Shown one piece after another: positions 1 through 9,705 of a stretch of 64,000 nucleotides of DNA. The DNA comes from Oscillospiraceae bacterium (GTDB lineage: Bacteria > Bacillota > Clostridia > Oscillospirales > Ruminococcaceae), in the NCBI GenBank assembly GCA_015067215.1, contig SVMW01000002.1, positions 1 to 64,000 on the forward strand. Direction: 5' to 3'. Position numbers and translations under genes: made by a program. Under the pieces are notes generated by a model. It was not told where the DNA came from. It saw nothing but the letters and a program-made list of their open reading frames with translations, and searched no databases. Each line of letters begins with the position of its first letter. The stretch's first letter is position 1.

Positions 1-141
1 TTCAACTGTTATCAGTTAGGTAAGTTTGGCAACAAAAAGCCTGTGTCCGCAAACAGTAAAATATTCTATGTTATACTCTTGCTTTTTATTATAATTACAG
101 CGATTGTTATAGGATTTCTGCTTTTGAATTTTTCAGCATAA
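1..141 (+). CDS. 3' end of a hypothetical membrane protein (truncated at window start)
   Basis: Open frame from base 1 to TAA at 139-141: ...KIFYVILLLFIIITAIVIGFLLLNFSA*, one clear TM segment. Confidence 0.55.
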   Translation, partial: FNCYQLGKFGNKKPVSANSKIFYVILLLFIIITAIVIGFLLLNFSA

Positions 142-156
142 GACAAAATATTTTAA

Positions 157-393
157 ATGCAAGGAGGAACTGATATGAGTACAGGTATTAGTTTTTTAGA
201 TATTTTAGTAAGCCCGGTAACAATGGTTATAGCAGTTATAGTGTTTATTCTGTGCTGCTGGCTGCTTTTGTTTAAGAGAAAAACAATCAGTTCGGGCACA
301 AAAACATTAGCTGTTTTTGGTATAATTATCACAGGCATTTACATCGCCTTTATAGTTTGGGCGGTTATAGGTTTTGGCGGAGGTTTCAGATGA
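157..393 (+). CDS. small hypothetical membrane protein
   Basis: ORF with AAGGAGG-like RBS just upstream; several hydrophobic segments; stop overlaps next start (ATGA). Confidence 0.6.
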   Translation: MQGGTDMSTGISFLDILVSPVTMVIAVIVFILCCWLLLFKRKTISSGTKTLAVFGIIITGIYIAFIVWAVIGFGGGFR

Positions 394-575
394 AAAAATA
401 CGAATATAAGAGTTTAAATATCAACACATTTATGGGTTCTGGCACAGTTGAACACAGAGATATAATTAACGAGTATGCAGCAAAAGGCTATAGATATGTT
501 GGTTATATTCCTATAGATATTAACGACCACGGAAAAATCAGAAAAATAGATTTGATATTTGAAATTGACCAATAA
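390..575 (+). CDS. DUF4177-like small protein
   Basis: MKKYEYKSLNINTF...EYAAKGYRYVGYIP pattern; ATG at 390 overlaps upstream TGA, so the ORF-track start at 357 is probably too early. Confidence 0.55.
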   Translation: MKKYEYKSLNINTFMGSGTVEHRDIINEYAAKGYRYVGYIPIDINDHGKIRKIDLIFEIDQ

Positions 576-693
576 AAAACTTGACTAACGATTAGATAAA
601 TTCCAATTTTACGAACTGTTATTATTTGTAAATATACATCATTTGTCAAAAAGCGAAAGTGGGCTACTTATTCTATAAATAGTTTTAAAATAT

Positions 694-732
694 AAAAGTC
701 TCTGTGGTAATTAGATACCACAGAGACTTTTT
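694..732. terminator. bidirectional intrinsic terminator
   Basis: AAAAGTCTCTGTGGTA-attaga-TACCACAGAGACTTTTT, 16 bp perfect stem. Confidence 0.85.
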
Positions 733-746
733 GCTGCAACAATATG

Positions 747-2135
747 CTATTTTTTATCTTTAAAATAATCTTTAGTGATGTTGGAAACTACACCAGAGAG
801 GAACAGCAGGGCAATAAGGTTAGGAATTGCCATCATACCGTTAAGTGTATCGGCAATGTCCCACATCAGTGTGCCACTGCCTGTTGCACCAACAATGCAT
901 ACTGCAATGAATATTGCTTTGTAAACAGCATTAACAACTTTGCTGTTGTTTGAAATATAACCCCAGCAGCGTTCGCCGTAGTATGCCCAGCTGAGAATTG
1001 TGGAAAGAGCAAAGAACAAAAGGCTTATCTGGATAACAGTACCACCCAAAGTACCCGGAAGTATTGAATTGAAGGCATAAACTGCTGCAGCACCTTTGGA
1101 AGCGTATGCTGTCAAAGCATCAGGGCCAAGTTCGATACCTGAAAGCAGAACAGCAAAGGCTGTGATGGAGCAGATGATTATTGTGTCAATAAAAACTTCA
1201 AAAACACCCCAGATTGCCTGTTCAGCAGGTTCTTCAGTAGAAGAAGCTGCATGAGCAATCGGTGCAGAACCAAGACCTGCTTCGTTGGAGAAAACGCCTC
1301 TTGCAAAGCCCTGTTTCATAGCTGTCATTATTGCATAACCAAAGATACCGCCGCCAACAGCTTCAAAACTGAAAGCCGATGTTAAGATGGAAACCAGAAC
1401 AGCAGGAATATCACCGATTCGCATAACAATAACAACAACACCTGCAGCAATATAGAATAAAGCCATAAACGGAACAATCAGACTTGTAACGTGGCCTATG
1501 CGCTGTACGCCGCCAAGGGTAACAAAGGCAATAAGTATTGCAAGCAAAACACCTGTAAAAAATGGTGTAAAACCAAACAGGCCTTTCATTGCACCTGCAA
1601 TTTCGCTGGACTGTGCAATGTTGCCTATACCAAAGGAGGCAAGACCGCCGAGAATTGCAAAAATGACAGCCAGAGGTTTCCATCTTTTTCCAAGACCATT
1701 TTCTATGTAATACATAGGACCGCCTTTATGTACGCTGTTTTCATCGGTAACACGGTATTTCATAGCAAGTACAATTTCTGCATATTTGGTACACATACCA
1801 AAAAAAGCACTTACCCACATCCAGAACACAGCACCGGGACCGCCGACAAAAATAGCGCCTGTAACACCAGCAATGTTGCCTGTACCGACTGTGCCGGCAA
1901 GGGCTGTAGTTACAGCCTGAAAAGGTGTAAGATTGTTGCCGGATTTGTCTTTTCGTTCACCTTTTCTGAAAAGTCCGCCAACAGTGTGTTTCATAATGTA
2001 ACCGAACCATTTAACCTGAATAAATCCGGTTTTAAAGGTGAGAAAAACACCTGTACCTACAAGCAGAGCCAGCATAACAGGGCCCCACACAAAACTGTTT
2101 ACTGCACTATTGACAGAAGTAATAAGTTCTAACAT
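747..2135 (-). CDS. AGCS family sodium:alanine/glycine symporter
   Basis: 462 aa polytopic protein with GTGNIAGVTGAIFVGGPGAVFWMW and GVFSNEAGLGSAPIAHA motifs; preceded by a glycine riboswitch. Confidence 0.92.
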   Translation of the reverse strand: MLELITSVNSAVNSFVWGPVMLALLVGTGVFLTFKTGFIQVKWFGYIMKHTVGGLFRKGERKDKSGNNLTPFQAVTTALAGTVGTGNIAGVTGAIFVGGPGAVFWMWVSAFFGMCTKYAEIVLAMKYRVTDENSVHKGGPMYYIENGLGKRWKPLAVIFAILGGLASFGIGNIAQSSEIAGAMKGLFGFTPFFTGVLLAILIAFVTLGGVQRIGHVTSLIVPFMALFYIAAGVVVIVMRIGDIPAVLVSILTSAFSFEAVGGGIFGYAIMTAMKQGFARGVFSNEAGLGSAPIAHAASSTEEPAEQAIWGVFEVFIDTIIICSITAFAVLLSGIELGPDALTAYASKGAAAVYAFNSILPGTLGGTVIQISLLFFALSTILSWAYYGERCWGYISNNSKVVNAVYKAIFIAVCIVGATGSGTLMWDIADTLNGMMAIPNLIALLFLSGVVSNITKDYFKDKK

Positions 2136-2173
2136 AAAATTTTCTCCTTTTTTACAACTGCTTTTAACCTTAA

Positions 2174-2206
2174 AATAAAAAAACGAAGAGTAAAATTAAC
2201 CCTTCG
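2174..2206 (-). terminator. riboswitch expression-platform terminator
   Basis: Minus strand CGAAGGGT-taatttt-ACTCTTCG followed by TTTTTTTA, between the aptamers and the AGCS start. Confidence 0.7.
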
Positions 2207-2257
2207 CCAGAAAATCAACAACAAAATCAAATATAAATACTTGATTTTATATAGATT

Positions 2258-2408
2258 ATCTCTGTCCTTTTGCCTGAGAGTTTACGGTTTCCCGCTTGCA
2301 CCTTCGGCCCCAGTTTGCTGGCGTCTCCAGAGTTCCATCAATTTACAGTCCTTTTGCCTGAAAGAGTTACTTCGTCGGCAGATTGTTTTACAAATCCTTC
2401 TCCTGTAG
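2258..2408 (-). promoter_or_regulatory. tandem glycine riboswitch (gcvT type)
   Basis: Minus strand has two aptamer cores, each with CAGGCAAAAGGAC (ACTCTTTCAGGCAAAAGGACTG and ACTCTCAGGCAAAAGGACAGAG), plus CTGGAGAC...GCCGAAGGTGCAA. Confidence 0.92.
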
Positions 2409-2517
2409 ATATCATTTGGTTTATTCAGTTGTTTATTTGTCAATAATTATACACCCATAATATGCACAAAACAAGGTAAATATGTTCCTTGAATATGTAC
2501 TTATGAAACATTTTTGC

Positions 2518-2560
2518 AAAAAAATGCTGTAAAAACTGTGTTTTATCAGTTTTTACAGCA
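2518..2560 (-). terminator. terminator of 5'-nucleotidase-like gene
   Basis: Minus strand TGCTGTAAAAACTG-ataaaaca-CAGTTTTTACAGCATTTTTTT. Confidence 0.8.
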
Positions 2561-2584
2561 CTAAATATAATATTATTAAGTTAA

Positions 2585-4483
2585 TTATACTTTTGATTTC
2601 TTACTTTTGCGTTTTTTTACAAAGCAGATAATTGTTGCAGCAATAATAATCAGCAAAGCAATTACACCTAGCAGAATATATGTAAACATGTTTGCGTTGC
2701 TGAGCAGTTTTACAGGATTAAGGCTGGAATAAACAACCTTTCTGCCGTCGGTCTGCGCATATTGGCTGTCCATTGTACCGCCCATATCCTGCAGATAGGA
2801 GGTAATTGCATACCATTCCTTAAGAGGAACACCGTTTTTATCTTTGATAACATAGTCTGCAAGGTCACTTATAGCAATCGGATTTCCATTTTTGTCTTTT
2901 GGGACGATGGAAAGCAGGCCGAAGGAGGTTTCTTCAACAGCTCCAAGCATCTGACCGCAGTACATGCCTGTTACAATATGGTACAGTTTTTCATCATCAA
3001 TTTCTTCAAGTGTACCATCATTACGGCGCAACATTGCATAGTCAACCTTGTTGAAAATCATTCGGTTTGTATTGAAGGAATACTCAACGCCTGAACAGTA
3101 AAGCTGGGCAGAATTCATCAAAGGCTGAACAGAAGCATCAATTTCCATTGCTGTTTTAAGCTCTTTACCTGTGATGTATACCGAAACAAGTTCGCCTTCG
3201 GTGCCTACACCAAGGGAAGCGGCGTTGAAAACATCGCTGACAGTTATATCGCCAACAGGCAGTGATTCCCTTACAACACCTGCAGCAGTCAAAGCCATAT
3301 CAACGGTTTCGCCTGTTGTTTTTTCAGCGGCCCATTTGTATGCATCTGCAAAAACATTGCACACGGCGCTTTCGTGCTGGGATCGTTTGATTTCCTTTAC
3401 ATTTTCAAATTCATAAGGGTTGTATACAACAACTTCGTCATATGTAACACCGTAATTTGAAAGATAATCTGTTTCTACATTGGCTTTGAAGCTTTCCACC
3501 AAAGCGGCAATTTCGGCGTTTTCTTCAACGTTTTCATCAATTGGGATAAGTTCATAGCCTGTAAGGTCGCAAGGTGTTCCAGGTACAACATTCAGCTTTA
3601 AAACGCCAAGGTTTTTGCCGTATTCACCTGCAGATACGATATATGTATCGTTTACAACGACAGGCTCTTTTAATGTTGTATGTGTATGTCCGGAAATAAT
3701 CACATCAATGCCGTTTACAGCCTTTGCAAGTTCATAGTCTTCGCCTTCACCACCGCTTGTACCACTGTGGGACAGACAGATAACAACAGGTTCAACACCA
3801 TACTGTTTAACGCAGAAGTCACGGGCTTCATCAACGGTTTTCTGTGCGGTTTCGGCAGGGTCGGCAAGCACCATACCGCTGTTTGGGGCACAGTCTTCAG
3901 CATCAAAGCCAAATATGCCAAACACAGCAAAATAGACACCGCCACGTTCAATGATTGTGTAATCTTTTACACCGTAATTGTCAAGAGCATTCTGATACTC
4001 AGCTGCATCAATCAGAGTGGTTTTTACATCCGGCAGATAGTTTGCATTGACAATCTGCGGCAGTTTGTCACCGCTTGCTGTTGCTGCATTGAGCATGGAC
4101 ACAAGGCCTTTCGGCAGATAGTCAAACTCGTGGTTGCCAAAGGTGGTTACATCATATCCCATTGCACCCATCATACGCAGTTCAATGGCGCTTGTAGCAT
4201 ATGCACTCTGAAAAAGAGATCCCATTGCAAAATCGCCGCCGTCAACCAGTATGGCGTTGGGGTACTGTTCTTTCTGCTGGTTTATAGCAGTCATCAGTCT
4301 GGCATAACCGCCATATTCACCGCCGTTTTCGTCAACAGAAGGCAAAAGGTGGGAATGTAAATCGTGTGTAAAAAGAATTGTAACATCATAGTTTGGGCTT
4401 GCCGCAAACACATCAGTATTTACCGACAGACCAATTACAAGTGAAAGCACAATTGCACTAAAAAACTTCAAAAATCTTTTCAT
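2585..4483 (-). CDS. bifunctional metallophosphatase/5'-nucleotidase with signal peptide and C-terminal membrane anchor
   Basis: DVTILFTHDLHSHLLP, GGDFAMGS, GNHEFDY, VIISGHTHT motifs; N-terminal signal and C-terminal TM plus KKRKSKKSK. Start placed at MKRFLKFF. Confidence 0.9.
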   Translation of the reverse strand: MKRFLKFFSAIVLSLVIGLSVNTDVFAASPNYDVTILFTHDLHSHLLPSVDENGGEYGGYARLMTAINQQKEQYPNAILVDGGDFAMGSLFQSAYATSAIELRMMGAMGYDVTTFGNHEFDYLPKGLVSMLNAATASGDKLPQIVNANYLPDVKTTLIDAAEYQNALDNYGVKDYTIIERGGVYFAVFGIFGFDAEDCAPNSGMVLADPAETAQKTVDEARDFCVKQYGVEPVVICLSHSGTSGGEGEDYELAKAVNGIDVIISGHTHTTLKEPVVVNDTYIVSAGEYGKNLGVLKLNVVPGTPCDLTGYELIPIDENVEENAEIAALVESFKANVETDYLSNYGVTYDEVVVYNPYEFENVKEIKRSQHESAVCNVFADAYKWAAEKTTGETVDMALTAAGVVRESLPVGDITVSDVFNAASLGVGTEGELVSVYITGKELKTAMEIDASVQPLMNSAQLYCSGVEYSFNTNRMIFNKVDYAMLRRNDGTLEEIDDEKLYHIVTGMYCGQMLGAVEETSFGLLSIVPKDKNGNPIAISDLADYVIKDKNGVPLKEWYAITSYLQDMGGTMDSQYAQTDGRKVVYSSLNPVKLLSNANMFTYILLGVIALLIIIAATIICFVKKRKSKKSKV

Positions 4484-4697
4484 AAAAAATCCTCTTTGCA
4501 TTTCAGTCAGAATTTTATAAGTATTATTTTAACATATACCCTGTGAATATTCTATAAGAAAATAACTTGAAACAACAACATATATATGGCATAATAAACA
4601 GTAGAAATATTAAAATGTCGCAAATATGTTTTAAAGTTCACAGAATAAGCATACATTGCGTTTAAAATGTTAAGTATTATAAATACAGGAGATAAAA

Positions 4698-4931
4698 ATG
4701 AAAGATTTAAAAAACGTAAAATTTATTCTTAGTTCAACATTTATTATGATTGTAGCAACACTTGTAATAGGTTCCTTTACAAACAACCAGCTGCTTACAT
4801 ATCTTATGCTGGCATTTTTTGCAATCTTTGCTGTAGTATATTTCTGCTTCTGGAGATGCCCAAATTGCAAAAAACATCTTGGCAAAATGATAGTTCACAG
4901 ATGCAAACATTGCGGACACGAAATAGACTGA
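4698..4931 (+). CDS. small membrane protein with C-terminal zinc ribbon
   Basis: Two TM segments then CPNCKKHLGKMIVHRCKHCG. Confidence 0.6.
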   Translation: MKDLKNVKFILSSTFIMIVATLVIGSFTNNQLLTYLMLAFFAIFAVVYFCFWRCPNCKKHLGKMIVHRCKHCGHEID

Positions 4932-5033
4932 TATTGTAAACGGTGAAATGTAAAGCGGGGTTAATTATATATAATCTCGCTTTTATTGTATAATTTTGAC
5001 ACAGTAAATTAAAACTTGAAAAAGGAAGATAAT

Positions 5034-5504
5034 ATGCTGGATTTTGACCGCCTTGAACTATATAAGGAAAACAACCGCATAGAGGCAAAACAGGCAGTCG
5101 GCGGTTTGCCTCAAAGCATATGGGAAACATACTCGGCCTTTGCAAATGCAGAGGGTGGTGTCATTTTGCTTGGTGTTGAAGAATTAAAAGACAAATCACT
5201 TCATGCGGTGGAAATTTCAGCACCTGAAAAGCTTATTACAGAGTTCTGGGATATAATAACCAATCCGGAATATGTCAGCAAAAATATTCTTGCTGACAAA
5301 AATGTGCAGATAAGGCGGGCAGATGACAAAACGATAGTAGTTATCTATGTGCCAAAGGCAGAGGATAAAGATAAGCCGATATATATCGGAAAGGATATAT
5401 ATCACGGCACATATATCCGCAATGGAGAAGGTGACTGCCGCTGCAGCCATGATCAAGTGCGCAAAATGATTGAGAAAGCAAAAGGGCTTGGTGAAAAAAT
5501 ATGA
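5034..5504 (+). CDS. stand-alone AlbA_2 (Schlafen-type) domain protein
   Basis: LYKENNRIEAKQAVGGLPQSIWETYSAFANAEGGVILLGVEE...YHGTYIRNGEGDCRCSHDQVRKMI; ends directly after the domain. GGAAG RBS before ATG 5034. Confidence 0.75.
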   Translation: MLDFDRLELYKENNRIEAKQAVGGLPQSIWETYSAFANAEGGVILLGVEELKDKSLHAVEISAPEKLITEFWDIITNPEYVSKNILADKNVQIRRADDKTIVVIYVPKAEDKDKPIYIGKDIYHGTYIRNGEGDCRCSHDQVRKMIEKAKGLGEKI

Positions 5505-5914
5505 TTAGAGAACTTGTACATGACCCGCTGTTTCTGGCTAAAAAATCAGAAAATGCAACAAAGGAAGATTTATCTGTGGCACAGGATTTGCTGGAAACCC
5601 TTATAGCCCATGAGGACAGCTGCGTGGGTATGGCAGCAAATATGATAGGCAGTTTAAAGCGTATTATTGCAGTCGAAAATGACGGTGAATACCTTGTTAT
5701 GCTTAACCCTGCAATCATTAAACAGTCAGAACCCTATGAAACAGAGGAAAGCTGTCTGTCACTGCTTGGAGGACCAAGAAAAACCAAACGCTATAAAAAC
5801 ATAAAAGTACAGTACCAGAATACACAGTTTCAGATACGCATAAAAACTTTCAAAGGCTGGACAGCACAGATTATCCAGCATGAAATTGACCATTGCAACG
5901 GAGTGCTTATTTAA
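5501..5914 (+). CDS. peptide deformylase-like protein (second PDF paralog in window)
   Basis: CVGMAANMIG / ESCLSL / QHEIDHCNG align with PDF motifs I-III; ATGA overlap with the upstream gene. Confidence 0.8.
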   Translation: MIRELVHDPLFLAKKSENATKEDLSVAQDLLETLIAHEDSCVGMAANMIGSLKRIIAVENDGEYLVMLNPAIIKQSEPYETEESCLSLLGGPRKTKRYKNIKVQYQNTQFQIRIKTFKGWTAQIIQHEIDHCNGVLI

Positions 5915-5935
5915 CTGTAACATAATAAATCAAAC

Positions 5936-5972
5936 AAAACGGATGACAGAAATATCTGTCATCCGTTTTTTG
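5936..5972. terminator. bidirectional terminator
   Basis: AAAACGGATGACAGA-aata-TCTGTCATCCGTTTTTTG. Confidence 0.88.
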
Positions 5973-6018
5973 CTGTAAATATGAATATGACTGGATTGGA
6001 ACAAAAAGATGAATTTTA

Positions 6019-7974
6019 TCAGTCAAGTTCAAGGTTACCTGTGTAAAGCTGATAGTATTTGCCACCCTGAAGAATAAGGTCATCGTGGTCACCGCGTTCA
6101 ATAATGCGTCCCTGTTCAAGAACCATAATTGCATTGGAGTTTCGTACTGTAGAAAGTCTGTGTGCTATAACAAATACTGTTCTGCCGTGCATAAGTGCAT
6201 CCATTGCATTCTGAATAATGGATTCTGTTCTTGTGTCGATGCTGCTTGTAGCTTCGTCAAGAATAAGTACAGGAGGGTTGGCAACTGCAGCACGGGCAAT
6301 TGCAAGCAGCTGACGCTGCCCCTGTGAAAGACTTGCACCGTCCTGTGTAAGCTCAGTGTTGTAACCGTCAGGCAGATGCATAATAAAGTTGTGTGCATTT
6401 GCAATTTTTGCAGCAGCAATAACCTCTTCGTCGGTTGCATCCAGTTTGCCGTAGCGGATATTGTCCATGATTGTACCTGTAAACAGGTGTGTGTCCTGCA
6501 AAACAATACCAAGGGAATGTCTCAGGTCTGCTTTTTTGATTTCGTTGATATTAAGACCATCATATCGGATTTTACCATCCTGAATATCATAAAAACGGTT
6601 GATAAGGTTGGTAATAGTTGTTTTGCCTGCACCGGTTGAACCTACAAAGGCAATTTTCTGCCCCGGTTTTGCATAAAGACTTATGTTGTGCAGCACCATT
6701 TTTTCGTCGGTGTAGCCAAAGTCAACATCGTCAAACACAACATCACCTTTAAGCGGTACATACTGGCAGGAACCATCTGTCTGTGGCACCTTCCATGCCC
6801 AGTGGTTTGTATCGTGGTCAGTTTCTTCAATTGTGCCGTCAGCTGTTTCTTTAGTGCGAACAAGGGTTATATTGCCGTTGTCAACTTCAGGTTTCTGGTC
6901 AATAATATCAAAAATTCGTCCTGCACCTGCCATAGCCATAACAATGGTATTGAACTGCTGTGTAACCTGCTGTATAGGGCCGTTGAAGCTGCGTATCAGC
7001 ATAAGGAACGATGCAATTGTACCCGGAGTGATTGTGCCGATGCCGCTGATAGCAAAAGCACCGCCGAGAATGGCGATAAGTGAAAAGTTAAGGTGGCCCA
7101 TATTGTTGGAAACCGGTCCCATAATGTTTGCAAACTTGTTTGCCTTGGTCATACTGTCACAAAGTTCTTCATTGAAACGGTCAAATTCTTCTTTGGCAAC
7201 ATCTTCGTGAGTAAATACCTTTATAACCTTCTGTCCGTTCATCATTTCTTCGATATAACCGTTCAGCTTGCCCACGTCAGCCTGCTGTTTTGCAAAGAAC
7301 AAACCTGACATTGTACCTATTTTGGTGCTCATTTTAATCATAAGAAAAACTGTGATAAAGCTTACAATTGTCAGTTGCCAGGAAAGCATAATCATTGATG
7401 CAGCAACCGAAACTATTGTCACAAGGCTGTTTACCAGCTGCGGCACAGTCTGGCTTACCATCTGACGCAGTGTGTCAACGTCGTTGGTGTAACGGCTCAT
7501 AAGTTCGCCGTGGGTATGTGTGTCAAAAAAGCTTATCGGCAATGTCTGCATATGACGGAACATATCATCACGTATTCTTTTCAGCGTACCCTGTGTGACA
7601 AACATCATAATTATATTGTATGTAAAGGTGGATACGATACCAAGTGTGTATATACCTGCCATCTGCATCAAAGCATTGAGCAGCCCTGACATATCAGGGT
7701 TCTGTTGACCGATAAAAGGAGCAATATATGTATCAATAAGGGTGCGGAGGAATAATGTGCCTTTCAGGTTTGCAAGTGCGGAAACGAAGATACAAATGAT
7801 AACAAGAACAAAATGGAACTTGTAGTTTTTGAATATCAGTTTAAACAGGCGGCCAAGGCTTTCTTTGCTTTTTTCATCAAGTTTCATCATTTTGCCTCTT
7901 GCCTGAGCTTTATTGCCGCCCGGGCCACCGCCCATTGGTCCTTTAGGACCCGGTGCTGTATTTCTGTTAGCCAT
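6019..7974 (-). CDS. ABC exporter subunit (fused permease/ATPase), canonical NBD
   Basis: Six-TM exporter fold; Walker A GSTGAGKTT, signature LSQGQRQ, Walker B ILDEATSS, H-loop IAHRLS; start overlaps the upstream stop (TAATG). Confidence 0.93.
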   Translation of the reverse strand: MANRNTAPGPKGPMGGGPGGNKAQARGKMMKLDEKSKESLGRLFKLIFKNYKFHFVLVIICIFVSALANLKGTLFLRTLIDTYIAPFIGQQNPDMSGLLNALMQMAGIYTLGIVSTFTYNIIMMFVTQGTLKRIRDDMFRHMQTLPISFFDTHTHGELMSRYTNDVDTLRQMVSQTVPQLVNSLVTIVSVAASMIMLSWQLTIVSFITVFLMIKMSTKIGTMSGLFFAKQQADVGKLNGYIEEMMNGQKVIKVFTHEDVAKEEFDRFNEELCDSMTKANKFANIMGPVSNNMGHLNFSLIAILGGAFAISGIGTITPGTIASFLMLIRSFNGPIQQVTQQFNTIVMAMAGAGRIFDIIDQKPEVDNGNITLVRTKETADGTIEETDHDTNHWAWKVPQTDGSCQYVPLKGDVVFDDVDFGYTDEKMVLHNISLYAKPGQKIAFVGSTGAGKTTITNLINRFYDIQDGKIRYDGLNINEIKKADLRHSLGIVLQDTHLFTGTIMDNIRYGKLDATDEEVIAAAKIANAHNFIMHLPDGYNTELTQDGASLSQGQRQLLAIARAAVANPPVLILDEATSSIDTRTESIIQNAMDALMHGRTVFVIAHRLSTVRNSNAIMVLEQGRIIERGDHDDLILQGGKYYQLYTGNLELD

Positions 7975-9701
7975 TATTCTTCACTTCCTTTCATCTGAGA
8001 TATATAAATTTCGCTGTAAATAGTGTTGTTCTGCACAAGTTCATCGTGAGTGCCGATGCCGTTGATTCTGCCGTCGTCCATAACAACAATCATATCGGCA
8101 TCCTGAACAGATGAAATTCTCTGTGCAATGATAAGTTTTGTAGTGTTTGGAATTTCTTCACGGAATGCTTTTCTTATCATTGCGTCGGTTGCAGTGTCAA
8201 CTGCACTTGTTGAGTCATCAAGAATAAGAATTTTAGGCTTTTTAAGCAGTGCGCGGGCGATACACAGTCGTTGCTTCTGTCCACCGGAAACGTTTGTGCC
8301 ACCCTGTTCAATATAGGTGTCATAACCGTCGGGGAAACTCTGGATAAAACTGTCTGCCGCAGCAAGTTTGCAGGCATGGATAAGCTCTTCATCTGTGGCG
8401 TTTTCGTTGCCCCAGCGCAGATTTTCTTTTATTGTTCCGCTGAACAGCACGTTTTTCTGCAGCACAACCGCAACATTTTCGCGCAGTGCATCAAGGTCAT
8501 ATGTTTTGACATCCTTGCCGCCTACATATACTGTGCCTGCAGTAGCATCATAAAGTCGTGGAATAAGCTGTACAAGGGTAGTCTTGCTGCTGCCTGTACC
8601 ACCGATAATGCCTACTGTAGTACCTGACGGAATTTCAAGGTTTATATTTTCCAGCGCAAGACGGTTGATATCTTTGTAGTAACTGAAGGAAACATTTTCA
8701 AATCTGATTGAACCATCTATAACTTCTTCATCAGGATCTGCACAGTTTGTAAGATCAACTTCTTCTTCGATAACTTCAAGAATACGGTCACCGCTGGTTT
8801 TTGCCATGGACATCATAACGATACTCATGGAGATCATCATAAGGCTGGACAGAATCTGCTGAACATATGTAAACATACTCATCAGCTGGCCTGTAAGCAT
8901 AGTTGAGTTGATAACCAGTTTTGCACCGATCCAGCTTATAAGCAGTATTGTGAGGTACATACAGAACTGCATAACAGGACTGGTCAGGTTCATCAGCTTT
9001 TCTGCACGGATGGAAAAGTTGTACAGATCGCCTGTTGCTTCTTCAAATTTATCGGTTTCAAAATCTTCGCGCACAAAAGCTTTTACTGTACGCACATTTG
9101 TAAGGTTTTCCTGTACAACACGGTTTACAACGTCGTACTTTTTAAACATGCTGCGGAAACTTGGCATTGCTTTTGTCATGATAAATATGATGGAGCCTGC
9201 AAGAATCGGTATTACACATAAAAAGATAAGTGTAAGCCTTACATTTACTGTAAAGCACATAAACAGTGCAGATACAAGCATCATAGGGGAGCGCACAAGC
9301 ATGCGTATTATCATTGAAAAAGCCATCTGAACATGGTTTACGTCGGTTGTCAGACGGGTTACAAGGCTTGCAGTGGAAAATTTGTCAATGTTTGCAAAAC
9401 TTAATTCCTGCACCTTGTAAAAAAGTTCCTGACGCAGATTTTTTGCAAATCCCGCGCCTGCGGTTGCAGCGTTGCGGCCTGACAAAACACCAAATGCAAG
9501 GCTGAGCATAGCCATAAAAATCATCAGTATGCCGATTTTTGTTACATAACCAATGTTGCCGGCCGGCAGACCTATATCAATAATTTTTGCCATACACTGA
9601 GGAATAAGCACCTCTACAACAACCTCCATTGCCACAAACAATGAAGTGAAAATTGCAGGTCTCTTATATTCTCTTATGTATGAGGATAATTTTTTTATCA
9701 T
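7974..9701 (-). CDS. ABC exporter subunit (fused permease/ATPase), partner with variant catalytic residues
   Basis: Walker A GGTGSSKTT, VSGGQKQR, Walker B ILILDDSTS, H-loop IAQRIS. Start set at MIKKLSSY with GAGGTG RBS. Confidence 0.93.
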   Translation of the reverse strand: MIKKLSSYIREYKRPAIFTSLFVAMEVVVEVLIPQCMAKIIDIGLPAGNIGYVTKIGILMIFMAMLSLAFGVLSGRNAATAGAGFAKNLRQELFYKVQELSFANIDKFSTASLVTRLTTDVNHVQMAFSMIIRMLVRSPMMLVSALFMCFTVNVRLTLIFLCVIPILAGSIIFIMTKAMPSFRSMFKKYDVVNRVVQENLTNVRTVKAFVREDFETDKFEEATGDLYNFSIRAEKLMNLTSPVMQFCMYLTILLISWIGAKLVINSTMLTGQLMSMFTYVQQILSSLMMISMSIVMMSMAKTSGDRILEVIEEEVDLTNCADPDEEVIDGSIRFENVSFSYYKDINRLALENINLEIPSGTTVGIIGGTGSSKTTLVQLIPRLYDATAGTVYVGGKDVKTYDLDALRENVAVVLQKNVLFSGTIKENLRWGNENATDEELIHACKLAAADSFIQSFPDGYDTYIEQGGTNVSGGQKQRLCIARALLKKPKILILDDSTSAVDTATDAMIRKAFREEIPNTTKLIIAQRISSVQDADMIVVMDDGRINGIGTHDELVQNNTIYSEIYISQMKGSEE

Positions 9702-9705
9702 ACAG

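Noticed and set aside
5016-5033. Alternative start MKKEDN for the AlbA_2 protein
   Set aside because: No RBS at that position, whereas GGAAG precedes ATG 5034.
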